Part shown: piece after piece, positions 53,960 through 62,657 of the stretch | Layout of the letters: each line of letters begins with the position of its first letter | How positions within the stretch are numbered: position 1 is the first letter of the stretch | Assembly: GCF_022695595.1 (NCBI RefSeq) | Contig: NZ_CP074380.1 | Span: forward strand, 6,910,501-6,974,500 | Origin: Streptomyces sp. MST-110588 | GTDB taxonomy: Bacteria > Actinomycetota > Actinomycetes > Streptomycetales > Streptomycetaceae | Direction: 5' to 3' | Length of the DNA: 64,000 nucleotides | Program-made: the position numbers and the translations under genes | The notes under the pieces: model-generated | Told to the model about the DNA's origin: nothing | Database searches by the model: none | Seen by the model: only the letters and a program-made list of their open reading frames with translations

Positions 53960-54541
53960 TCAGGCCGCCAGCGCCCTGGCCCGCCGCAGCAGCAGCGTGT
54001 GTTCGGCCACGCGCTGCCCCAGGTGGGAGGCGGTGAGCAGGTCGGCCTTCTTCATCATCTCCGGCCCTTCCCGGCCCGGGCACTGCGCCATCGCGCCGAG
54101 CCAGCCGCCGATCCGGTTGAGGTCGGTCTCCTCCGTACCGGGCAGCAGGTCGAGGTTGACCCAGTACATGCCGTGCTGGGCGGCCAGTACGGTGAAGTAC
54201 TGCAAGGTGTTGAGCTTGTCGCCGCTCATCGCGCCCGAAGTGGTGAAACCGGCCGCGATCTTGTCCTTCCACGCCTGGGCGCTCCACCGGCCCGCCGTGT
54301 CGTGGGCGAAGGTGTGGAAGGCGGGGCTGGCCGTGCCCATGTAGGTGGGCGATCCGAAGATGATGGCGTCCGCCGCGTCCAGGCGGCTCCAATCCTCCTC
54401 GGACACCTCCTCCACGGTGATCATCTCCACGGTGACCCCGGACACGGATGCCGCGCCCTCGTGTACCGCTTCGGCCAGCCTCGTCGTGTGCCCGTACCCG
54501 CTGTGATAGGCGATGACGACGGACGCCGAGATGTCGGACAT
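53960..54541 (-). CDS. Flavodoxin-like NAD(P)H:FMN/quinone reductase
   Basis: A 193-residue WrbA/flavodoxin-fold protein. It starts at the ATG at 54541 (MSDISASVVIAYHSGYGHTT), where the HSGYGHT loop binds the FMN phosphate. Other conserved parts are ADAIIFGSPTYMGTASPAFH, DKIAAGFTTSGAMSGDKLNT and a GMYWVNLD loop. It may reduce FMN for the group D hydroxylases at 50036 and 63769, or reduce quinone intermediates. It stands between the terminator at 53914 and the SARP gene, in the same direction as the SARP gene. Confidence 0.88.
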   Translation of the reverse strand: MSDISASVVIAYHSGYGHTTRLAEAVHEGAASVSGVTVEMITVEEVSEEDWSRLDAADAIIFGSPTYMGTASPAFHTFAHDTAGRWSAQAWKDKIAAGFTTSGAMSGDKLNTLQYFTVLAAQHGMYWVNLDLLPGTEETDLNRIGGWLGAMAQCPGREGPEMMKKADLLTASHLGQRVAEHTLLLRRARALAA

Positions 54542-54647
54542 GGATGTTCCTCTCACGTTGGTCAAGTGTCAGACACCTTCAGCGTCACAGCTCTTTCGGC
54601 GGATGCGTACTGCCCGTCCGGACAGTCACACCTAGCCGAAAGGCGAG

Positions 54648-55415
54648 TCACCGGGCGGCGGTGACGGGCGTCCTGGCCGTCAGCAGGTCGTGCTGGAGGA
54701 TCTGGAGTTCGGGCGCGGGCTCGATGCCCAGCTCCACGTCCAGGGTGCGCCACAGGCTCCGGTACGCCTGGAGCGCCTCGGCCCGCCGGCCGCAACTGTG
54801 CAGCGCCTTGATGAGCTGGGCGTGCAGGCTCTCGTTGAGCGGGTTCTCGGCGACCAGCAGCCGGAGCCAGGGAATGATCTCCTGGTGCCGGCCCAGCCGC
54901 CGGCTGGCCTCGATGTGCAGCTCGTTGGCCGCGAACCGCAGCTCGTTGATGTACGTGAGATGGGCGTCCAGGACCGGGCCGGTCATCATGCCGGCGAGGA
55001 CCGGGCCGCGCCACAGCCGGAACGCCTCGTCGAGGTGTTCCGCGGCCGTCTCGACGTGCCCGGCCTCCAGTGCCCTGCGCGCCTGCTGGACCAGGCGTTC
55101 GAAGACGGCGACGTCGATGGTGTCGGCGGGCACCCGGATGCTGTACCCGGCGGGCCGGGTGATGAGGATGTCACGGCCGCCGGGCACGGACGCGAAGATC
55201 TTGCGCCCGTGGTAGACGTACGTCTGAAGCGTGGTCAGAGCACTGCGCGGGACGTTTTCGCCCCACAGCTCCTCGATCAGAGAATCCACTCCGACCGTTT
55301 CCCCGTTCTGGATCAACAACAACCCGAGCAGTTGGCTGACTTTCGACCGGCTCAAAATGAGCGATCGGCCGTCGTCGGCCACCATCTCGAATTGGCCTAG
55401 CAGGTTGAATTTCAT
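54648..55415 (-). CDS. SARP-family transcriptional activator
   Basis: A pathway-specific regulator of 255 residues. GGGGGAG precedes the ATG at 55415. The N-terminal OmpR-type winged helix reads MKFNLLGQFEMVADDGRSLI, SRSKVSQLLGLLLIQNGETV and SALTTLQTYVYHGRKI. The bacterial transcriptional activation domain follows (FERLVQQARRALEAGHVETA, LRLLVAENPLNESLHAQLIK, GRRAEALQAYRSLWRTLDVE LGIEP). Size is that of small SARPs such as ActII-ORF4. It is divergent from the ACP/cyclase operon; a probable SARP box lies between them. Confidence 0.94.
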   Translation of the reverse strand: MKFNLLGQFEMVADDGRSLILSRSKVSQLLGLLLIQNGETVGVDSLIEELWGENVPRSALTTLQTYVYHGRKIFASVPGGRDILITRPAGYSIRVPADTIDVAVFERLVQQARRALEAGHVETAAEHLDEAFRLWRGPVLAGMMTGPVLDAHLTYINELRFAANELHIEASRRLGRHQEIIPWLRLLVAENPLNESLHAQLIKALHSCGRRAEALQAYRSLWRTLDVELGIEPAPELQILQHDLLTARTPVTAAR

Positions 55416-56096
55416 GGCGCTCCCCCTGATTGTCCATGACTCAGGCGAGAGTGATTCCACGGCTGTTCGGTGTGATCGCTCCTGAACAGATCGGCAGCTC
55501 GGCCGAATCCGTGTACCGTCGAACCCCCCGTACCTGGCGCTCCGTTCACCCGCCGTCGGGCAGGGTGAGACTCTTCCGGCGCCACTGGGAAGATATCGGA
55601 GGCATAGTGGTCTCCACCACCGGGAAAGCTGTGTCGGCCATCACACTAGCCGAATTACCGGGCGGTGAGTTAAACCTGCTGCTCCTATTGCTGGAGGAGT
55701 GGCGGTCAAGGAATGGAACGGCCCGGATCAATATCGGATCAATATCGGACCGGTGCCGAAGAATTCTGGTCGCCGTCCGGAATCGCGGACCACGCGTACG
55801 CATTACGGACGAGGGCTCCAGGTACGGGCACAGGGCACACGGCGCCGGGTACGGAGCGCAGGGTACGGGGCGCCGGGCGGGGGAGCCGGGTACGAGGGCG
55901 CCGTACGGCCATGGTGCCCGTACCCCCTCGGGACCCGATGGGGCCACGACAGCGAACCCCAAGTCCGCTCCCAGTGTTGTGCGAGCACCTGCCCGCACCC
56001 TCGGGCGGGAAGGCAGCCGGCCGGGACAGGACGCGGCACACCGGCCCCGTCGTCCCACCGAACCACTGCTCCACCGATCCGTAGGAGACACCTGTT
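55416..56096. other. Divergent regulatory region between SARP and ACP genes
   Basis: About 680 bases with no gene. It holds the SARP-box-like heptamers (55724-55752), one CGTACGCAT copy near 55796 and GTACGG-rich repeats at 55820-55920. The ACP ribosome site (AGGAG) is at its right end. Both promoters should lie here. Confidence 0.6.
55724..55752 (+). promoter_or_regulatory. SARP-box candidate, three heptamers at 11-bp spacing
   Basis: CGGATCA at 55724, CGGATCA at 55735 and CGGACCG at 55746. The first two belong to an exact 11-bp tandem repeat, cggatcaatat. Direct repeats of heptamers every 11 bp are the known binding pattern of SARPs. It lies about 350 bases upstream of the ACP start. Confidence 0.6.
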
Positions 56097-56363
56097 ATGA
56101 CAGCTCTTGGCATCGACGACCTGCGCCGCATCCTCGTCGCCTGTGCCGGCGAGGAGGACGGCGTCGACCTGACCGGCGACATCCTCGATACGGCCTTCGA
56201 GGACCTGGGGTACGACTCGCTCGCCCTCATGGAGACGGCTGCCGCGATCCAGCAGGAGTACGGCGTCACCCTGCCGGACGAGGAGGTCGCCACGGCCCGC
56301 ACCCCCCGCGCGCTGCTCGACCTGATCAACCTGGGCGACGGGGTCCCGCAGGCGAGCGGCTGA
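56097..56363 (+). CDS. Acyl carrier protein, type II PKS
   Basis: An 88-residue carrier protein for an aromatic polyketide chain. AGGAG precedes the ATG. Phosphopantetheine attaches to Ser41 in LGYDSLALMETAAAIQQEYG. The early helix ALGIDDLRRILVACAGEEDG and the last helix TARTPRALLDLINLG complete the four-helix fold. LGYDSLAL is characteristic of type II PKS ACPs. It is directly followed by the aromatase/cyclase gene, 14 bases away, while KS and CLF are not in the window. Confidence 0.93.
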   Translation: MTALGIDDLRRILVACAGEEDGVDLTGDILDTAFEDLGYDSLALMETAAAIQQEYGVTLPDEEVATARTPRALLDLINLGDGVPQASG

Positions 56364-56377
56364 CGGGGCGCGGCGAG

Positions 56378-57334
56378 ATGGCGCAACCGGTCACCCATCG
56401 CACCGAGCACACCCTGACCGTCCGGGCCCCCGCCCGTACGCTCTACGGCCTGGTCGCCGACGTCACCCTGTGGCCGGCGGTCTTCGGGCGCACCGTCGCC
56501 GTCCGGCACCTCGAACGGGACCGGCGCACCGAGACGTTCGAGATCTGGACGGTCGTCGACGGCGAGGTCGCGCACTGGACCTCCCGCCGCGTCCTGGACC
56601 CCGGGCGCCTGTACGTGGGCTTCCGGCAGGAGCACCGCCAGGCACCGGCGTCGCTGGACGGCGGCTGGCACCTGCGCGCGCTGCCCGGCGGCAGGACCGA
56701 GGTGGTCCTGCGGCACCGCCTGCGTGCGGTGGAGGAGGAGTCCGCGCCGCTGCGGCGGCTGCGGGCCACCTTGCACCGCAGAGGTTCCGAGGCGCTCGCC
56801 GCGCTGGCCCGCGTCACCGAACAGCCGTACACCGTGGAGGAGATGGTCTTCTCCTTCACCGACACCTGGGAGCCGCACGCGACGGCGGCCGAGGCGTACG
56901 CCTTCGTGCGCGGCGCCGACCGCTGGGCGCAACGGCTCCCGCATGTGCGCCAGGTGCGGGTCGCAGAACCCGCTCCCGGGGTCCAGGACCTTCAGGCGCG
57001 GACCGTCACCGAGGACGGCAGCCCGCGCGCCACGCGGTCGCTGCGCGTGTGCCGGGCGCCGGGCTGGATCGCGGAGAAGCAACTGTCCGGCGCGCGGCTG
57101 GCGCTGGGACACAGTGCGACATGGTCGTTCACGGGCGGCGCCGGGTACGCCCGCGACCGCTCGCTGATCACCGTACGGCACACCGTGGCCGTCGATCCCG
57201 CAGCGGTCGCCGGCGAACTCGGCGGGCGCGCCACCTTGGCGGACGCCCGCGCCCTGCTGCGCGCGGAGCTGGGCGCCGCGAGCCGGGCGGTCGCGGCGGG
57301 CGTGGGGGCCGCCGCGACCGCCCGGGCCGGATAG
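56378..57334 (+). CDS. Bidomain aromatase/cyclase (SRPBCC x2)
   Basis: A 318-residue protein with two START-like domains, as in the ARO/CYC enzymes that set the first ring of type II polyketides. Domain 1 (about 5-150) has VRAPARTLYGLVADVTLWPA, and DLDP-like DPGRLYVGFRQEHRQAPASL. Domain 2 (about 160-300) has EEMVFSFTDTWEPHATAAEA and RHTVAVDPAAV. The ATG at 56378 is weakly preceded by GGGGCGCGGCGAG. The end of the protein is Ala-rich. It is coupled in an operon with the ACP. Confidence 0.88.
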   Translation: MAQPVTHRTEHTLTVRAPARTLYGLVADVTLWPAVFGRTVAVRHLERDRRTETFEIWTVVDGEVAHWTSRRVLDPGRLYVGFRQEHRQAPASLDGGWHLRALPGGRTEVVLRHRLRAVEEESAPLRRLRATLHRRGSEALAALARVTEQPYTVEEMVFSFTDTWEPHATAAEAYAFVRGADRWAQRLPHVRQVRVAEPAPGVQDLQARTVTEDGSPRATRSLRVCRAPGWIAEKQLSGARLALGHSATWSFTGGAGYARDRSLITVRHTVAVDPAAVAGELGGRATLADARALLRAELGAASRAVAAGVGAAATARAG

Positions 57335-57386
57335 CGGGCGGCGTCGGGGCCCCGGGCTCCCGGCTTGGTGAAAAGGGCATCAGGGG

Positions 57387-57433
57387 AGGGCGGGGGCCGT
57401 CACGCGCCGGAGCGCGGTGGCGGCCCCCGCCCT
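57387..57433. terminator. Bidirectional terminator
   Basis: A 13-bp stem pairs 57387-57399 (AGGGCGGGGGCCG) with 57421-57433, between the convergent aromatase and SDR genes. Confidence 0.75.
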
Positions 57434-57475
57434 TGCCACCTCACACGACGGTGGCGGAGAACGCTCCCCGTCCGC

Positions 57476-58249
57476 TCACCACGGGATGCTCTCCTCCACC
57501 GAACCCTCCATGCTGCCACGGAAGGCACCGGTCGGCCCGTCCTTGTCCATCAGCGCCAGGCGTACGGGCACCTCGGCGCCCTCCTCCGGCGTCTGCGTGC
57601 CACGGCTGAACGGGGAGTCCGAGTTCAGGTCGGTGGCGACCAGCCCGGGGTTGGCCGCGTTCACCCGGATCCCCGCCTCGCGCAGCGCGTTGGCGTACAC
57701 CAGGGTGATCGCGTTGAGCGCGGCCTTGGAGGAGCTGTAGGGGAGCAGCCCGCGGGTGGAGACCGGGTGGTCCCGGTCGCTGAGCAGGGTCAGCGAGCCC
57801 AGCGGGCTGGACATGTTCACCACCCGGCCGGCGGGGGACCGGCGCAGCAGCGGAATGCACGCCTGGGTCACCGCGACCGTACCGAACACATTGACCTCGA
57901 AGGCCGCCCGCATGTGGTCGGCGGTCACCTCCGGCACCGCGACGCCCCACTCCACCACGATTCCCGCGTTGTTGACGAGGACGTCCAGCCGGTCGCACTC
58001 CTGCGCGATGCGCCGGACGGCGGCGTCGACCTGGGACTGGTCGGTCACATCGAGCTGGAGGAAGCGCACATCACCGCCCTGCGCGGCGAGTTCGCCCGCG
58101 GCCTGCCGGCCGCGTTCCGCGTCCCGTGCCCCGAGGTAGACCGTCATGCCCTCGGCGGCCAGCCGCCGGGCGATCTGCTTGCCGATTCCCTTGTTGGCCC
58201 CGGTGACCAGCGCCACCTCGCCCTGGTGCCTGCCCTGTCCGTCAGTCAT
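57476..58249 (-). CDS. SDR, carbonyl-reductase type
   Basis: A 257-residue NADPH-type reductase from the ATG at 58249. It has VALVTGANKGIGKQIARRLA, the LGARDAERG specificity loop, VLVNNAGIVVEWGV, NMSSPLGSLTLLS, and Tyr/Lys in LLPYSSSKAALNAIT. GANKGIG and the long insertion after NMSS are features of plant/eukaryote-like carbonyl reductases frequent in Streptomyces. It is not the usual C9 ketoreductase of type II PKS. It probably acts as a tailoring reductase on a late polyketide. Confidence 0.87.
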   Translation of the reverse strand: MTDGQGRHQGEVALVTGANKGIGKQIARRLAAEGMTVYLGARDAERGRQAAGELAAQGGDVRFLQLDVTDQSQVDAAVRRIAQECDRLDVLVNNAGIVVEWGVAVPEVTADHMRAAFEVNVFGTVAVTQACIPLLRRSPAGRVVNMSSPLGSLTLLSDRDHPVSTRGLLPYSSSKAALNAITLVYANALREAGIRVNAANPGLVATDLNSDSPFSRGTQTPEEGAEVPVRLALMDKDGPTGAFRGSMEGSVEESIPW

Positions 58250-58535
58250 GGTGGAACCCCTGCTCAGTAGGTGCCGGAACCACGGCGCGGCTCCGGCGGA
58301 TAGGTGAAACTCCGGCCCGGGCGCGTGGCGCCGGGCGTCCGGAGGAGACATCCGGGGCGGACTGTAACCTCGGGCCGGCCGCGACCGCGACCGTATTCGG
58401 TGCCGTGTACGGCGGTGTACGGCGATATCCAGCGGTGTACGGCGGCGCGGCGCAGGAAGTTCCCGCCGCGCGCCCTCGGAACGGCTCTCGGAACGACTCC
58501 CGGTCGGCGTCCGTGCCGGCATCCGGGCCCGTGCC

Positions 58536-59651
58536 TCAGCCCGTCCGCGCGCCCCGCGGTTCCGGCGGAGCGGACGAGGGCGCGTAGGCCCGCGGCAGCC
58601 CGGCCAGTACGGCAGCGGCCTCCTGGCCCCCGTACGCCGTCGTGAGCAGTTCACCCAGCCGCCCGGGCCCGGCGCGGTACGTCTGCGGGCCGACGGACGC
58701 CAGCGCGAGCGTGGCCAGCGCGGCTCCGGCCCGTGCGGCGCGTACGGCCGTCAGCCCGCCCGCCAGCCCCGCCAGATAGCCGGCGCGGAAGGCGTCACCG
58801 ACGCCGGTCGGGTCGGTGGCGGTGGCGGCCGGTACGGCGGCGACCTCGATGCCCGGCTCGCCCTCCCGGTCGATGCGGCAGCCCTTCGCGCCCAGGGTGG
58901 TGATCCAGGTGCCGACCCGGCCGAGCACGTCCGCGCGGGTCCACCCGGCCTTGGCGAGCAGCAGCGCATTCTCGTACTCGTTGGTGAACAGATGGTCGGC
59001 ACCGTCGACCAGTTCACGGATCGTCGCGCCGTCGGCGAGGGCGAGCTGCTGGGAGGGGTCGGCGGCGAAGCGCAGGCCCAGCGCCCGGCAGGCCCGGGTG
59101 TGCCGGAGCATGGCCCGCGGGTCGTCCGCGCCGACCAGGACGAACCCGGGGCGGTGCGCGCGGGCGAGCGCCGCCAGGTCGATGCCGGACGCCTCGGTCA
59201 TGGCCCCGGGGTAGAAGGACGCGAGCTGGTTGCCGTCCGCGTCGGTGGTGCAGGTGAAGCGGGCGGTGGGCAGGGAGGACGAGACGCGCACCGGTGAGGT
59301 GTCCACGCCGTGCGCGCGCAGCCGCCGGCCGTGCTCCTGGAAGTCGCTGCCCACCGCCGCGACGAGCAGCGGGCGGTGGCCGAGCGAGGCGAGGCCGTAG
59401 GCGATGTTGGCCGCGACCCCGCCGGGCCGGATCTCCAGGGTGTCCACCAGGAACGACAGCGAGATGTGGTCGAGATGGTCCGGTACGAGCTGGTCCGCGA
59501 ACCGGCCGGGGAACACCGAGAGATGGTCGGTGGCGACGGAGCCGGTGACGACGATTCTCCTCGCCTCGCCCCGCCGGACCGCGCCGTTTTGCGGCCCGCT
59601 CCCGCTCCGGCCCGCTCTCCCGTCCCGCCGCTCGCCCCCGTCCCCCGCCAT
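58536..59651 (-). CDS. PfkB-family sugar/adenosine kinase
   Basis: A 371-residue ATP-dependent kinase. It has RIVVTGSVATDHLSVFPGRF, the substrate loop EIRPGGVAANIAYGLASLG, SFYPGAMTEASGIDLAALAR and the catalytic DPTGVGDAFRAGYLAGLAGG (GxGD). In Streptomyces clusters rich in methylation, such genes next to metK are thought to be adenosine kinases that recycle the adenosine left by SAM-dependent methylation. The ATG at 59651 is one base after the metK stop, so the two are one operon. Confidence 0.85.
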   Translation of the reverse strand: MAGDGGERRDGRAGRSGSGPQNGAVRRGEARRIVVTGSVATDHLSVFPGRFADQLVPDHLDHISLSFLVDTLEIRPGGVAANIAYGLASLGHRPLLVAAVGSDFQEHGRRLRAHGVDTSPVRVSSSLPTARFTCTTDADGNQLASFYPGAMTEASGIDLAALARAHRPGFVLVGADDPRAMLRHTRACRALGLRFAADPSQQLALADGATIRELVDGADHLFTNEYENALLLAKAGWTRADVLGRVGTWITTLGAKGCRIDREGEPGIEVAAVPAATATDPTGVGDAFRAGYLAGLAGGLTAVRAARAGAALATLALASVGPQTYRAGPGRLGELLTTAYGGQEAAAVLAGLPRAYAPSSAPPEPRGARTG

Positions 59652-59652
59652 G

Positions 59653-60813
59653 TCACAGTCCCGCGGCCGTGCGCAGCGCGTCGACGCGGTCGGTGCGCTC
59701 CCAGGTGAAGTCCGCCAGCTCGCGGCCGAAGTGGCCGTAGGCGGCGGTCTGTGCGTAGATCGGGCGCAGGAGGTCCAGATCGCGGATGATGGCGGCCGGT
59801 CGCAGGTCGAAGACCTCGGCGATGGCGTCCTCGATCTTCCGGACGTCGACGGTGGCGGTGCCGAAGGTCTCCACGAACAGGCCCACCGGGTCGGCCTTGC
59901 CGATCGCGTAGGCGACCTGGACCTCGCAGCGCCGCGCCAGTCCCGCCGCGACCACGTTCTTGGCGACCCAGCGCATCGCGTACGCGGCCGAACGGTCCAC
60001 CTTGGAGGGGTCCTTGCCGGAGAAGGCGCCGCCGCCGTGCCGGGCCATGCCCCCGTACGTGTCCACGATGATCTTGCGGCCGGTCAGGCCCGCGTCCCCC
60101 ATCGGACCGCCGATCTCGAAGCGGCCGGTGGGGTTGACCAGCAGCCGGTAGCCGTCGGTGTCCAGCTTCACCCCGTCGTGGAGTTCGGCGAGCACCGGCT
60201 CCACCACGAACTCCCTGATGTCCGGGGCGAGCAGCGTGTCCAGGTCGATGTCGGGGGCGTGCTGGGAGGAGACCACGACGGTGTCCAGGCGCACCGCCTG
60301 CTCCCCGTCGTACTCGATGGTGACCTGCGTCTTGCCGTCCGGGCGCAGATAGGGGATATCGCCGCCCCGGCGGACCTGGGAGAGCCGGTGGGAGAGCCGG
60401 TGGGCCAGGTGGATGGGCAGCGGCATCAGCTCGGGCGTCTCGTCGCACGCGTACCCGAACATCAGGCCCTGGTCGCCGGCGCCGCCGGTGTCCACGCCCA
60501 GCGCGATGTCGGGGGACTGCGCCCCGATCGCGATGGACACGCCGCAGGACGCGCCGTCGAAGCCCTTGTGGGACGAGCCGTAGCCGATGTCCAGGATCTT
60601 CTCCCGTACGAGCTGCGCGATCGGCACGTACGCCGAGGTGGCGACCTCGCCGGCCACCTGCACCAGGCCGGTGGTGATCAGTGTCTCCACGGCGACCCGC
60701 GAGGCCGGGTCCGCCTCCAGGAGCGCGTCGAGGATCGTGTCGCTGATCTGGTCAGCGATCTTGTCGGGGTGGCCCTCGGTCACGGATTCCGAGGTGAACA
60801 GACGACGGGACAC
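59653..60813 (-). CDS. metK: S-adenosylmethionine synthetase (cluster copy)
   Basis: Makes SAM from methionine and ATP. A GTG at 60813 ([20 protein letters not shown]) follows GGGGAG; the protein has 386 residues. It has [12 protein letters not shown] (ATP loop), [32 protein letters not shown] and the C-terminal SHIxxx-like end is replaced by [19 protein letters not shown]. As genomes normally have a housekeeping copy elsewhere, this one probably supports methylation in the pathway (an O-methyltransferase is at 62.7-63.7 kb). Confidence 0.95.
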   Translation of the reverse strand: MSRRLFTSESVTEGHPDKIADQISDTILDALLEADPASRVAVETLITTGLVQVAGEVATSAYVPIAQLVREKILDIGYGSSHKGFDGASCGVSIAIGAQSPDIALGVDTGGAGDQGLMFGYACDETPELMPLPIHLAHRLSHRLSQVRRGGDIPYLRPDGKTQVTIEYDGEQAVRLDTVVVSSQHAPDIDLDTLLAPDIREFVVEPVLAELHDGVKLDTDGYRLLVNPTGRFEIGGPMGDAGLTGRKIIVDTYGGMARHGGGAFSGKDPSKVDRSAAYAMRWVAKNVVAAGLARRCEVQVAYAIGKADPVGLFVETFGTATVDVRKIEDAIAEVFDLRPAAIIRDLDLLRPIYAQTAAYGHFGRELADFTWERTDRVDALRTAAGL

Positions 60814-61100
60814 AGCACTCCCCTGTGGTGCGATGGACGACAGGACCCGGACCGGTGCGCTCCGGGGCCACGGGACGGAAACCGGAGGAAACCGGGCCGA
60901 TGACGTACGTGCCGGACGCGGCCCCGGCCGTGCGGCGGCACCGGGTGCGTCGGGCCCGCCCAGTGTCCTGACGGCGGGTCGAGCATCACTGGGGATCGGC
61001 CGGAACACGGCTGGTGCGCCGTGACCGGAACATGGCTGGTGGGCCCGTGGGCGACGCCGTACGGCCCGGAGCCGCGGCCACCGCCTCGACACGCGCGGAC

Positions 61101-61128
61101 GGACCCGGCGGAGTCACCCGCCGGGTCC
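61101..61128. terminator. Hairpin terminator of the oxidoreductase/SnoaL operon
   Basis: A perfect 11-bp stem pairs 61101-61111 (GGACCCGGCGG) with 61118-61128 around AGTCAC, about 90 bases after the stop of the minus-strand oxidoreductase gene. Confidence 0.75.
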
Positions 61129-61160
61129 GTCTTCGATGCGGTGGCCCGGTTGTCGGCCGC

Positions 61161-61213
61161 CGGTCACCGGCCATCAGTCCCGGTCACCGGCCATCGGTTC
61201 CCGGTCACCGGCC
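61161..61213. repeat. Three-copy 20-bp tandem repeat
   Basis: cggtcaccggccatc recurs at 61161, 61181 and (shorter) 61202, each within a roughly 20-base unit. It lies just beyond the stop of the oxidoreductase gene. Confidence 0.7.
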
Positions 61214-61217
61214 GCCC

Positions 61218-62165
61218 TCAGACCGTGAGCACGATCTTCCCCGTCGTCGAACCCGAGCCGATCAGACGGTGCGCCCGCGCGGCGTCCGCCAGCGGCAGCC
61301 CGTGCGCGACATGGGAGCGCAGCTTCCCGGCGTCCACCAGCTCCGCCAGGGCCTCCAGGGCACAGTGGTCCGGCTCGGCGGTGACCCCGAAGAACCGCAG
61401 GCCGCGGTGGTCGGCCTGCTTGGCGAGGTCGGTGTTGCGCATCTCGACGATCGTGACCAGCACCCCGCCAGGCCGCAGGACGTCCAGCGAGCGGACGGCG
61501 GTCTCGCCGCCCACCGTGTCGACCACCACGTCCACGCCCCCGCCGGCCGCGTCCGCGAAGTCCACCGCACGGTAGTCGATCACCTCGTCCGCCCCCAGCT
61601 CGCGGACGAAGCCGTGCTTGGCCGCGCTGGCGGTCGCCAGGACCTCGGCACCGAGCGCCTTGGCGATCTGTACGGCCAGGTGGCCGACCCCGCCCCCGCC
61701 GCCGTGGACCAGCACCCGCTGACCGTCCTGGACCCGTGCCGCGTCGGCCAGGGCCTGCCAGGCGGTCAGCCCCGCCAGCGGCAGCCCGGCCGCCTGCACA
61801 TGGCCGATGGTGGCGGGTTTGCGGGCCAGTTGCCGGGAGGGCGCGACGGTGTACTCCGCGTACCCGTTGGCGGCGAGCGGGATGTACGGCATGCCGTACA
61901 CCTCATCGCCCGGGACGAACCGGGACACGCCCGGCGCGACCTCCTCGACCACACCGGATATGTCCCAGCCCACGGTGAACGGCGGCCTGCCCAGGAGGGG
62001 CAGGGCACCGGAGCGGACATGGGCGTCGATCGGGTTCACACCGGCGGCCCGGACCCGTACGAGCACTTCGTTCAGTGACGGCCGCGGGCGTGCCACCTCG
62101 GTCAGTTCCAGCACTTCGGGACCGCCGAAGGAGTACTGCGTGACCGCGCGCATGGTACTGGTCAT
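61218..62165 (-). CDS. NADP-dependent quinone-oxidoreductase-type enzyme (MDR superfamily)
   Basis: A 315-residue zinc-free medium-chain dehydrogenase/reductase. It has MRAVTQYSFGGPEVLELTEV, GVNPIDAHVRSG, VGWDISGVVEEVAPGVSRFV, the cofactor loop VLVHGGGGGVGHLAVQIAKA and DYRAVDFADAAGG. Such enzymes reduce enones or quinones and could act in aromatic polyketide tailoring. The ATG at 62165 overlaps the stop of the SnoaL gene (ATGA), so they are co-translated. No zinc-ligand Cys/His set is seen. Confidence 0.9.
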   Translation of the reverse strand: MTSTMRAVTQYSFGGPEVLELTEVARPRPSLNEVLVRVRAAGVNPIDAHVRSGALPLLGRPPFTVGWDISGVVEEVAPGVSRFVPGDEVYGMPYIPLAANGYAEYTVAPSRQLARKPATIGHVQAAGLPLAGLTAWQALADAARVQDGQRVLVHGGGGGVGHLAVQIAKALGAEVLATASAAKHGFVRELGADEVIDYRAVDFADAAGGGVDVVVDTVGGETAVRSLDVLRPGGVLVTIVEMRNTDLAKQADHRGLRFFGVTAEPDHCALEALAELVDAGKLRSHVAHGLPLADAARAHRLIGSGSTTGKIVLTV

Positions 62166-62575
62166 AGGCCGTCCGCGGTCAGTTCTTCGAGGGTGGACCC
62201 CTCGGGGACGGCCTGGCCCACGTCCCAGTGCTCGGCCAGCCGGCCGTCCCGGATCCGCCAGATGTCGACCACGACCGAACCGGGCGCCGTCGGCGCGACC
62301 CTGGCGACGCTGTGCGTCCACACCTGGTCGCCCTCGGCGACCATGCGCACGACCGTGAGCGAGAACGCGGGGAAGGCCGCCTGCGCCGCCTCCCGGAAGC
62401 CCTCGACCGTACGGTCCCGGCCCACGCCGACCCCCGGGTGGTGGTTGGCGAAGTCCTCGGTCAGCAGCGCTCGCGCGCGGTCGTAGTCCTTCTCGTTGTA
62501 GAACCTGCGGATGAACTCGGTGACGAGTTCCTTGTTCGCCTTCAACGCGTCGGCGTCGGACGGCATCCGCTGCAT
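62162..62575 (-). CDS. SnoaL-like polyketide cyclase/hydroxylase
   Basis: A 137-residue NTF2-fold protein. GGAGGAAAGG sits before the ATG at 62575 (alternative ATG at 62566). It has KELVTEFIRRFYNEKDYDRA, LLTEDFANHHPGVGVGRDRT, EGFREAAQAAFPAFSLTVVR and VVDIWRIRDGRLAEHWDVGQ. The LIxEHW-type end and the NHxPG turn are typical of SnoaL-like ester cyclases that close the fourth ring in anthracyclines, or of related hydroxylases. It is coupled to the oxidoreductase gene. Confidence 0.88.
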   Translation of the reverse strand: MQRMPSDADALKANKELVTEFIRRFYNEKDYDRARALLTEDFANHHPGVGVGRDRTVEGFREAAQAAFPAFSLTVVRMVAEGDQVWTHSVARVAPTAPGSVVVDIWRIRDGRLAEHWDVGQAVPEGSTLEELTADGL

Positions 62576-62657
62576 CCTTTCCTCCGGGGCCACCGGTACG
62601 CGGGGCGCCGGGCGCTGCCTGACGCGCTCGGGTACCGGCGGCCCTTCCGGTACGGTG

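Larger units (their letters stand above)
60814..61217. other. Intergenic region upstream of metK
   Basis: About 400 bases, minus-strand promoter region of metK and the end of the oxidoreductase operon. It contains a hairpin (61101-61128) and a three-copy tandem repeat (61161-61213). I looked for a SAM riboswitch pattern and could not see one. Confidence 0.5.

Noticed and set aside
55430..56377. Upstream extension of the aromatase/cyclase frame
   Set aside because: It runs through the regulatory region and the ACP gene in another frame; the conserved protein begins at 56378.
60814..61100. SAM riboswitch upstream of metK
   Set aside because: I could not fold a convincing SAM-I or SAM-II core by eye; a covariance search would be needed.
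61161..61213. CRISPR array
   Set aside because: Three 20-bp tandem copies have no spacers of constant length, so it is a simple tandem repeat.
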